NCBI GenBank assembly: GCA_045866275.1
Contig: BAAFRX010000001.1
Coordinates: 173,306 to 237,305, forward strand
DNA: 64,000 nucleotides
Direction of reading: 5' to 3'
DNA from: Sideroxyarcus sp045866275
Lineage (GTDB): Bacteria > Pseudomonadota > Gammaproteobacteria > Burkholderiales > Gallionellaceae
Shown here: one piece after another, positions 58,185 to 64,000 of the stretch
Numbering within the stretch: the first letter of the stretch is position 1
How the letters are laid out: every line of letters starts with the position of its first letter
The notes under the pieces: model-generated
The model's database searches: none
What the model saw: the letters and a program-made list of their open reading frames with translations, nothing else
What the model was told of the DNA's origin: nothing
Made by a program: the position numbers and the translations under genes

Positions 58185-60005
58185 TTATTTCCCGCGCATG
58201 AACATCGCATCCAGTTCCGCAATCGTGACCTGAAACCAGGTCGGTCGCCCATGATTGCACTGGTCGGCACGTTCGGTCTGTTCCATCTCGCGCAGGATGG
58301 CGTTCATCTCGGGGATGCTCAATTGTTGATTGGCGCGCACGGCGGAATGGCAGGCGAGGGTGGCGAGCAACTCGTTGCGGCGTTCGGTGAGGGCGCGGCT
58401 GGCACCAAAGTCGCGCAGTTCGTGCAGCACTTCTTTCGCGGCGGCCTCGGCTTTGGATTGTTTCAACATGGCCGGCATGGTGCGCACCGCCAGCGTATTT
58501 GTGGAGAGTGGGGCGATGTCGAAACCGAGTTTGTGCAAGGCTTCCTGCGCGTCTTCCACGGTGGCGACATCCAGGGTGTCTGCCGCGAAACTCACGGGGA
58601 TGAGCAGCGGTTGGGTCGGCATCTGCTGCGCATCGAACGCGGTCTTCAGTTTTTCATACACGATGCGTTCGTGGGCGGCGTGCATGTCCACCACGATGAG
58701 GCCGTGCGTGTTCTGCGCGAGGATGTAGATGCCGGAAAGCTGGCCGAGGGCGAAGCCGAGCGGGTGGTCTTCCTGTGGGTCGGACTTCAGTCCGACATGT
58801 CGGGTTGAAACCCGACCCACATCCGAGGCCTCTTGTTCGGGTAAATCAACGTTGCCCGTTTGCGATTCCCACAGACGATAAGTCGCTTGCTGTTCGGCTG
58901 CGCCGAAGCGGATGCGCTGTTGTTCAATTGGGGGGAACAATTGAGATTCTTCCCTCGCCCCAACCCCTCTCCCAGAGGGCGAGGGGCTTGTTGGTTGTTG
59001 AATTGTGGTGGTGCTCTTCATCGTCGCGCTCAAGGCATCCTGCAGCGCATGGAACACGAACTGGTGGATGCCCTGGCTCTCGCGGAAGCGCACTTCGCTC
59101 TTGGCCGGGTGCACGTTCACATCCACTTGTTCCGGCGGCATGTCGAGGAGCAGCACGAAGGCGGGGTGGCGCTGGTGGTGCAGGATGTCCTGATAGGCCT
59201 GGCGCACGGCGTGCATCAGCACCTTGTCGCGCACGAAGCGGCCGTTGACGAAGAAGTATTGCTCGTCGCGCGTGGCGCGGGAATAGGCGGGCAGGGCGGC
59301 GATGCCGTGAAGGTGCAGCGGGCCGGTCTGGCGTTCGACGTTCACCGCATGCTGGCCGAATTCGGCGCCGAGGAGGGCACTGATGCGTTGTGCGAGGTCG
59401 TGCCTGGGCAGTTGCCAGATGTTCTTGCCGTCGCGCTGCAACGAGAACGCCACATCCGGGCGCGATAGCGCGATGCGCTTGAAGGTCTCTTCGCACCAGG
59501 CGTATTCCGTACTCTCGCTCTTGAGAAATTTGCGCCGCGCGGGGGTGTTGAAATACAGCTCGCGCAGCTCGACGCTGGTGCCGTGCGGATGGGCGGCCGG
59601 GGCGGCCGTGCTTTGGGTGCCGTCCTGCGCTTCGACTTTCCAGCCATGTTCGGCATCGGCGGCGCGGCTGGTCAACGCAAGCTGCGCCACCGCCGCCATG
59701 CTGGCCAGCGCTTCGCCACGGAAGCCCATGCTGGCGACACGCTGCAAATCATCGAACGACGCGATCTTGCTGGTGGCATGGCGCATCAGGGCCAGAGGGA
59801 GTCCGTCCTGCGCGATGCCTCGACCGTTGTCGCGCACCACCAGCCGCTTGATACCGCCGCCTTCGAGCATGACATTGATTTCGGTCGCGCCCGCGTCGAG
59901 GCTGTTCTCCAGCAATTCTTTCAGGGCCGAAGCGGGTCGCTCGATGACCTCGCCGGCGGCGATCTGGCTGATGAGCAGGTCGGGAAGAAGGTGGATGGCG
60001 GGCAT
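58185..60005 (-). CDS. mutL: DNA mismatch repair protein MutL with two in-frame palindromic insertions
   Basis: 606 aa. The N-terminal GHKL ATPase has IAAGEVIERPASALKELLENSLDAGAT, VRDNGRGI, GFRGEALASMAAV and GTSVELRELYFNTPARRKFLKS. The C-terminal dimerisation domain ends QCNHGRPTWFQVTIAELDAMF. The central linker contains a REP-C element (residues about 340-351, TSPSPSGRGVGAR) and a REP-B pair (about 396-411, VGRVSTRHVGLKSDPQ). Both sit in the variable linker, so activity is probably kept. The start at 60005 (MPAIHLLPD) is chosen by homology. Confidence 0.95.
   Translation of the reverse strand: MPAIHLLPDLLISQIAAGEVIERPASALKELLENSLDAGATEINVMLEGGGIKRLVVRDNGRGIAQDGLPLALMRHATSKIASFDDLQRVASMGFRGEALASMAAVAQLALTSRAADAEHGWKVEAQDGTQSTAAPAAHPHGTSVELRELYFNTPARRKFLKSESTEYAWCEETFKRIALSRPDVAFSLQRDGKNIWQLPRHDLAQRISALLGAEFGQHAVNVERQTGPLHLHGIAALPAYSRATRDEQYFFVNGRFVRDKVLMHAVRQAYQDILHHQRHPAFVLLLDMPPEQVDVNVHPAKSEVRFRESQGIHQFVFHALQDALSATMKSTTTIQQPTSPSPSGRGVGAREESQLFPPIEQQRIRFGAAEQQATYRLWESQTGNVDLPEQEASDVGRVSTRHVGLKSDPQEDHPLGFALGQLSGIYILAQNTHGLIVVDMHAAHERIVYEKLKTAFDAQQMPTQPLLIPVSFAADTLDVATVEDAQEALHKLGFDIAPLSTNTLAVRTMPAMLKQSKAEAAAKEVLHELRDFGASRALTERRNELLATLACHSAVRANQQLSIPEMNAILREMEQTERADQCNHGRPTWFQVTIAELDAMFMRGK
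58774..58820. repeat. REP-B pair in frame in the MutL linker
   Basis: Arms 58774-58796 (TGTGGGTCGGACTTCAGTCC..) and 58799-58820 (GTCGGGTTGAAACCCGACCC..) separated by 2 bp, with the same layout as the intergenic pair at 37774-37845. They are translated as DVGRVSTRHVGLKSDPQ on the minus strand. Confidence 0.92.
58953..58988. repeat. REP-C palindrome in frame in the MutL linker
   Basis: CCCTCGCCCCAACCCCTCTC followed by CCAGAGGGCGAGGGG. It encodes SPSPSGRGVGARE. It lies about 130 bp from the REP-B pair in the same linker. Confidence 0.88.
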
Positions 60006-60063
60006 GGCGCGAATTATATACATAGCGACATATATCTACTGCGCGGTTGGATGGCTGTGCCAG

Positions 60064-60091
60064 TTGGTGGATGAGGCACGGCGGGTATAAT
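60064..60091 (+). promoter_or_regulatory. Candidate sigma70 promoter of mnmC
   Basis: TTGGTG at 60064-60069 and a perfect TATAAT at 60086-60091, 16-bp spacer, 33 bp before the mnmC ATG. In the same 119-bp gap a minus-strand TATAAT at 60018-60013 could serve mutL. Confidence 0.5.
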
Positions 60092-60124
60092 TCGCGCCCG
60101 CAACCTTCCCCACTCGACTCTCCC

Positions 60125-62014
60125 ATGTTGCACTGGAAAGACAACCAGCCTTACTCGGAACGTTTCGGCGATGTGTATTTCTCCACCGATTCGGGGCTGG
60201 AAGAAACACGCCATGTATTCCTGCGGGGCAACGATCTGGCGCGGCGCTTTGCCGCGTTGCGCGCGGGGGAAAGTTTTTGCATCGGCGAGAGCGGTTTCGG
60301 TACGGGGCTGAATTTTCTCTGTGCATGGCAGTTGTTCGAACAGTGTGCCACGCCGGGTGCGAGCCTGGATTTCTTCAGCGTGGAAAAATTTCCGCTGGAA
60401 CAGGATGAATTGCGGGCTGCGCTGGCGTTGTGGCCGGAGTTGCAGGCGCAGTCCGATAGGTTGATCGCGCGCTGGCAGCGCCGTGTACCGGGCTGGAACC
60501 GCTGGCACTTCGCTGCCGGTCGTGTGCGCCTGACGCTGGCGCTCGACGACATCGCGGATGCCTTGCCGAAATTGCCGCAGGCGGCGGTGGACGCCTGGTT
60601 TCTGGATGGTTTCTCACCCGCGAAAAATCCGGACATGTGGAGCGGTGCGGTATTGTCCGGCCTTGCCCGTGCTTCACATGCCACCACCACGCTGGCGACC
60701 TACACCAGTGCCGGCTGGGTGCGGCGCGGCTTGCAACAGGCAGGCTTCGCGGTCGAGCGCGTGCCCGGCTTCGGGCGCAAACGCGAGATGGTGCGGGGCT
60801 GCTTGCTGAATGTCGGACTGAAGTCCGACCCACAGGAGGCGGCGGTGGGTGGGTCGGACTTCAGTCCGACGTTGTCTGTTGCCGCACAACGAGGATCAAG
60901 CCGGGTACCGCACACCGCCCTGGTCATCGGCGGCGGTCTGGCTGGATGCGCGGCGGCCCATGCGCTGGCCCAACGCGGTATCGCGGTCACCTTGCTCGAA
61001 CGCGGGGCGCAGTTGGCCGGCGCCGCCTCCGGCAACCCGCGCGGCATTCTCTATGCCCGCTTCGGCGCGGGCATGAATGCTTTGCACCGTCTGGTGCTGG
61101 CAGCCTATGGCCATGCGCTGGCTTTGCTCGACGAGGTGATGCCGGCGGACGGGATCAATCGTGCCGAATGTGGTCTGTTGCAACTGGCGGCGACCGAGGC
61201 AGAACGGAAACGCATCGCCAAACTGGCGGCGCAGGCGTGGCCGCCGCATCTGTTGCAGGCGGTGGATGCGGGCAGGGCCTCCACACTGGCGGGGCTGCCG
61301 ATGGCGCACGGCGGCCTGTGGTTCCCCGCCGGCGGCTGGGTGGTGCCACCGCAGGTCTGCGCGAGATTGGTGCAGCATCCGAACATCACGTTGCGCTTTG
61401 AAAGTGAAGTGGATGCGCTGGAGCCGACGGCGACCGGCTGGCGCGCCAGCGGCGACGGGTTCAGCTTCGAGGCGGCACAGGCGGTGGTGTGTTGCGCGCA
61501 TGCGGCGAAGCAGTTGCAACCGTTCGCCGCATTCCCCTTGCAACCGGTGCGCGGCCAGATCAGCGAACTGCCGGCGACCGCAGCCAGCAGCCACTTGAAA
61601 ACGGTGTTGTGCGCCGAGGGCTATTGCGTCCCGGCGATCAACGGGCGGCACGTGGCGGGCGCGACGACGACTTTCGACGATGAGGGTGTGGAAATCCGCG
61701 TTGATGACCATGCCGAGAATCTGGCGCAACTCGAAGCGCAGATGCCGGCCTTGCACCACGCGCTGGGCGAAGTGGATCTGCAGCATCTGGCGGGACGCGC
61801 CGGGGTGCGCTGTTCCGTGCCGGGGGCCACGCCGCTGGTGTGGGAAGTGGCGCCCGGCCTGTATTGCAGCCTGGCGCACGGCACGCGCGGCCTGCTCACG
61901 ACCGGTCTGGCGGCCGAGATCATCGCGGCACAGATGTGCGGACAATTGCCGCCGCTGCCGCAGGAACTGCTGCAAGCGCTGGCGCCGTTGCCCCGTTATC
62001 AACTTCAAGCATAA
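60125..62014 (+). CDS. mnmC: Bifunctional tRNA 5-methylaminomethyl-2-thiouridine protein MnmC
   Basis: 629 aa. The N-terminal methyltransferase (DUF752) has FCIGESGFGTGLNFLCAW and DAWFLDGFSPAKNPDMW. The C-terminal FAD oxidase has TALVIGGGLAGCAAAHALAQRG and GAASGNPRGILYARF. It completes mnm5s2U34 on tRNAs thiolated by MnmA. Between the two domains, at residues about 229-249, two REP-B arms are inserted in frame (NVGLKSDPQEAAVGGSDFSPT). The start at 60125 fits the family. Confidence 0.95.
   Translation: MLHWKDNQPYSERFGDVYFSTDSGLEETRHVFLRGNDLARRFAALRAGESFCIGESGFGTGLNFLCAWQLFEQCATPGASLDFFSVEKFPLEQDELRAALALWPELQAQSDRLIARWQRRVPGWNRWHFAAGRVRLTLALDDIADALPKLPQAAVDAWFLDGFSPAKNPDMWSGAVLSGLARASHATTTLATYTSAGWVRRGLQQAGFAVERVPGFGRKREMVRGCLLNVGLKSDPQEAAVGGSDFSPTLSVAAQRGSSRVPHTALVIGGGLAGCAAAHALAQRGIAVTLLERGAQLAGAASGNPRGILYARFGAGMNALHRLVLAAYGHALALLDEVMPADGINRAECGLLQLAATEAERKRIAKLAAQAWPPHLLQAVDAGRASTLAGLPMAHGGLWFPAGGWVVPPQVCARLVQHPNITLRFESEVDALEPTATGWRASGDGFSFEAAQAVVCCAHAAKQLQPFAAFPLQPVRGQISELPATAASSHLKTVLCAEGYCVPAINGRHVAGATTTFDDEGVEIRVDDHAENLAQLEAQMPALHHALGEVDLQHLAGRAGVRCSVPGATPLVWEVAPGLYCSLAHGTRGLLTTGLAAEIIAAQMCGQLPPLPQELLQALAPLPRYQLQA
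60810..60869. repeat. REP-B pair in frame at the MnmC interdomain linker
   Basis: Arms 60810-60833 (TGTCGGACTGAAGTCCGACC..) and 60848-60869 (GTGGGTCGGACTTCAGTCCG..) in opposite orientation; together they form a near-perfect long hairpin. They sit exactly between the methyltransferase and oxidase domains. Confidence 0.93.
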
Positions 62015-62985
62015 TGCGCGACATGAAAAAGACCGCTCCGTCCGAATATCCCGAGATCCGTCCCGGCCAGTCCGTCGAGTTGCTGAAGGAACTGCACATC
62101 CTGACGCGCGACGGCAAGCTGAACCAGGATTCGCGGCGCAAGCTGAAACAGGTGTATCACCTGTACCAGTTCATTGAGCCGCTGCTGGCGCAAGTGCAGC
62201 AGCAGAAGGGCAACATCACGCTGGTGGACCACGGCGCGGGCAAGTCGTACCTCGGTTTCATTTTGTACGACCTGTTCTTCAAGGCGATGGAACATCAACA
62301 TCAATCGTCACGAGCGGTTGAAGTGCAAGGCGCACGGAGCGGAGCGAACGAGACATACCTTGAAGGTAGGCGAGGGAGCGAGCACCGCGCAACGCAGCAA
62401 TTCGACCGCGCAGTAGATTCATCGCATATTTACGGCATCGAGACGCGCGCGGAGCTGGTCACACATTCGCTCGAACTGGCACAGCGATTAGGATTTCCGG
62501 GCATGTCCTTTCTCAATCTGTCGGTGGCGGAATCGATCACCTCGGCGGCGTTGCCCGCGCAGGTGGACGTGGTGACGGCGCTGCATGCCTGCAATACCGC
62601 GACCGATGACGCGATTCGTTTTGCGCTGGCGAAGCGGGCGCAGCACATCGTGCTGGTGCCGTGCTGCCAGGCCGAGGTGGCGGCGATGCTGCGCAAGCAC
62701 AAGGCGCAGGCGCTGAAAAATCCGCTGGCGGAACTGTGGCGCCACCCCATCCACACGCGCGAGTTCGGCAGCCATCTCACCAACGTGCTGCGCTGTCTGC
62801 AACTGGAAGCGCACGGCTACCAGGTGACGGTGACCGAGCTGGTCGGATGGGAGCATTCGATGAAGAACGAACTGATCATCGCCAGCGACAAGAATCTGCC
62901 GCGCCACAAGGCGGCGCAACGGTTGCGCGAATTGTTGCAGAGCGTGGGTCTGGAAGAATTGAGCGGGCGGTTCTTTACGGAATGA
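62014..62985 (+). CDS. Class I SAM-dependent methyltransferase (Methyltransf_32-like) with in-frame insertion
   Basis: 323 aa. SAM motif I is ITLVDHGAGKSYLGFILYDLFF; later blocks VVTALHACNTATDDAIRFAL and IVLVPCCQAEVA match the Methyltransf_32 type. The target is unknown; the neighbour mnmC hints at RNA, without proof. The 96-bp element at residues about 101-132 (AVEVQGARSGANETYLEGRR..) separates FFKAM from IYGIETRAELV, which are normally close. The ATG overlaps the mnmC stop (TAATG). Confidence 0.82.
   Translation: MRDMKKTAPSEYPEIRPGQSVELLKELHILTRDGKLNQDSRRKLKQVYHLYQFIEPLLAQVQQQKGNITLVDHGAGKSYLGFILYDLFFKAMEHQHQSSRAVEVQGARSGANETYLEGRRGSEHRATQQFDRAVDSSHIYGIETRAELVTHSLELAQRLGFPGMSFLNLSVAESITSAALPAQVDVVTALHACNTATDDAIRFALAKRAQHIVLVPCCQAEVAAMLRKHKAQALKNPLAELWRHPIHTREFGSHLTNVLRCLQLEAHGYQVTVTELVGWEHSMKNELIIASDKNLPRHKAAQRLRELLQSVGLEELSGRFFTE
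62314..62409. repeat. 96-bp element with terminal inverted repeats, in frame in a methyltransferase gene
   Basis: Termini GCGGTTGAAGTGC (62314-62326) and GCAATTCGACCGC (62397-62409) are inverted repeats at 11 of 13 positions. The centre has TACCTTGAAGGTA, itself palindromic. The length is 32 codons exactly, keeping the frame. It belongs to none of the REP-A, B or C families, and no second copy is seen in the window. Confidence 0.75.
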
Positions 62986-63024
62986 ACCCTGCCGTCATTT
63001 CGGCGCAAGCCCGCAGCGTGAAAT

Positions 63025-63168
63025 GGGGGCAGACTCGATTTAATTCCACGATGGCCGCGCCATTGCGCAAGCCTGTGACCAGGTTGTTGACCTTGAGCAG
63101 ACTCACGAAACCTTCCCGTAGCATTCGATTTCTGATGTAAAAATGAAATTAAATCGAGTCTGACCCTA
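63025..63168. mobile_element. MITE-like element with about 20-bp terminal inverted repeats
   Basis: Left end 63025-63047 (GGGGGCAGACTCGATTTAAT..) and right end 63146-63168 (..TTAAATCGAGTCTGACCC) are inverted copies with two or three differences. The 98-bp interior has no gene. Similar GGGGTCAGACTCGATTTAAT-type ends occur around RAYT or IS-related repeats in many proteobacteria, as I recall. The rest of the gap is plain. Confidence 0.75.
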
Positions 63169-63175
63169 ATTTATT

Positions 63176-63880
63176 TCAAAGCTGTTTGCTGACTTTCATG
63201 ATGCCGGGATCATCTGCGCTCGGCTTGATGGTAAAACCCATGCGGTTCATCAGCTTCAGCATGTTGTGGTTATGATTCAGGACTTCGCCTTCGATGACCT
63301 GCAATCCCTTTGAACGGGCAGCTTCCATCAAGGCGATCATCAGCCTTTGCCCCAACCCCTTGCCGGCAATGTTGTTGGCAACCACCAGCGCAAACTCGCA
63401 ACTCGACCCGTCCGGATTGATGGCATACCGCGCGACCCCCAGTTCCGTTTCGGGCGTTTGATCCTGCGTCACTGCCACGAGCGCCATTTCCCGGCTGTAG
63501 TCGATCTGGGTGAGACGGGCCAGCATTTCCTCGGTCAATTCCTGCACGCTGTTCATGAAACGGAAATATTTCGCCTCCTCTGAAAGGTCATGCACGAAAC
63601 GTTTGACCAGATCAGCATCCTCCGGACGGATGGGGCGAATCACGACGTCCGTTCCGTCGGCCAGCTGCCATTGACTGACCCAATGGGTAGGGTAGGGATA
63701 AATCGCCATGTGGGCATAGCGGTCGGTGCCGGGTTGACGATATTCCACCACCACGCGCGCGTCGGCGGCCAGCACTCCCTGCTCGTCCAAAATCAGGGGA
63801 TTGATATCCATTTCCTTTAACAACGGAAGCTCGCATACCATTTCCGAGACACGAAGCAGTACATCCTCCAATGCCCCCAT
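63176..63880 (-). CDS. C-terminal part of a Pat-like protein lysine acetyltransferase (N-terminally truncated)
   Basis: 234 aa. The first 50 residues (ALEDVLLRVSEMVCELPLLKEMDINPLIL) are the end of an ATP-grasp/acyl-CoA synthetase (NDP-forming) domain. Residues about 75-230 are a GNAT acetyltransferase with IRPIRPEDADLVKRFV and VVANNIAGKGLGQRLM (acetyl-CoA loop). Full Pat/PatZ proteins have about 900 residues with CoA-binding and synthetase domains before this. Here similarity stops near 63912 and a new plus-strand gene starts at 63994, so the N-terminal 650 residues are missing. It may be a remnant or a free GNAT. Confidence 0.75.
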   Translation of the reverse strand: MGALEDVLLRVSEMVCELPLLKEMDINPLILDEQGVLAADARVVVEYRQPGTDRYAHMAIYPYPTHWVSQWQLADGTDVVIRPIRPEDADLVKRFVHDLSEEAKYFRFMNSVQELTEEMLARLTQIDYSREMALVAVTQDQTPETELGVARYAINPDGSSCEFALVVANNIAGKGLGQRLMIALMEAARSKGLQVIEGEVLNHNHNMLKLMNRMGFTIKPSADDPGIMKVSKQL

Positions 63881-63993
63881 GTTGGCGGGGATTGAGTCCT
63901 TAAACTGCTGTAAATAGATTGGTGGGCAGCCACCGCTTCGATTCGGTAAATTAACGTTAACGAGACGATTAACAACCGAAGGAGAAGAAGCGA

Positions 63994-64000
63994 TGGCTGG
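63994..64000 (+). CDS. Probable start of a gene continuing beyond the window
   Basis: ATGGCTG preceded by AAGGAGAAGAAGCG, a good ribosome-binding site. Only two codons are visible, so the product cannot be named. Confidence 0.45.

Noticed and set aside
1..64000. tRNA, rRNA, phage integrase or attachment sites
   Set aside because: I looked for tRNA-like cloverleaf motifs, rRNA segments and integrase genes while reading and recognised none; a tRNAscan or Rfam search would be decisive.

Overview
The window is 64 kb of a GC-rich proteobacterial chromosome. Gene content and order (aat-bpt, rnfABCD, panBCD with folK and a deoxynucleoside kinase, a full isc operon, nudJ-mnmA-purB, mutL/miaA) fit a betaproteobacterium, most likely of the Nitrosomonadales/Gallionellaceae type. 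That placement is inference from protein similarity as I remember it; no 16S rRNA or tRNA gene was found.

Layout. 1-3.4 kb: rnfA-B-C-D on the minus strand, with rnfD cut by the window edge. 3.5-5.4 kb: an HDOD-REC-GGDEF regulator. 5.6-9.4 kb: an accessory island with an MmeI-like type IIL restriction-modification enzyme, a REP-associated tyrosine transposase (RAYT) and a dense cluster of its probable REP targets. 9.4-12.7 kb: aat-bpt-membrane protein-pyrD. 12.8-20.6 kb: a PilZ-like protein, carboxylesterase, darP, pmbA, pseudouridine synthase, marC, lnt and a GIY-YIG protein. 20.6-25.9 kb: glyQ-glyS-gmhB-plsC-YgjP-like. 26-31.6 kb: cyaY, lptM-lysA, a histone H1-like protein, mgtE, aroE-mtgA. 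32-37.7 kb: a HAD phosphatase, pcnB-folK-dgk-panB-panC-panD. 37.9-42 kb: purB, mnmA, nudJ and suhB on the minus strand. 42-49.5 kb: trmJ-cysE, then iscR-S-U-A-hscB-hscA-fdx-iscX-dsbB. 49.8-54.8 kb: a DUF3014 protein, then arnC, a split arnA and arnD for lipid A L-Ara4N modification. 54.9-64 kb: an HDOD protein, miaA, an MFS transporter, mutL, mnmC, a methyltransferase and the C-terminal part of a Pat-like acetyltransferase.

The most striking property is pervasive colonisation by short palindromic elements, inside as well as between genes. I see three main families. REP-A (GTAGGAGCGGGC / GCAGGGCGTGCTCCTAC arms) occurs only within 2.2 kb of the RAYT. REP-B (GTGGGTCGGACTTCAGTCCGAC-like) is scattered over the window. 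REP-C (CCCTCTCCC..CGGGAGAGGG-like) lies almost always inside coding sequence. Together they make in-frame insertions in the restriction enzyme (five), lnt, a GIY-YIG protein, lysA, miaA, mutL (two) and mnmC. They also supply the stop codons of pyrD, the carboxylesterase, folK and miaA, and probably the ribosome-binding region of mnmA. The pattern resembles the in-frame palindromic elements described in Rickettsia, but here three unrelated families are involved and a RAYT sits beside one of them.

Other oddities are a 51-bp tandem repeat translated as an N-terminal extension of GlyQ, two short tandem duplications that keep ATGA stop/start overlaps (darP 3' end and arnA 5' end), and a candidate IscR type 1 operator over the iscR promoter.
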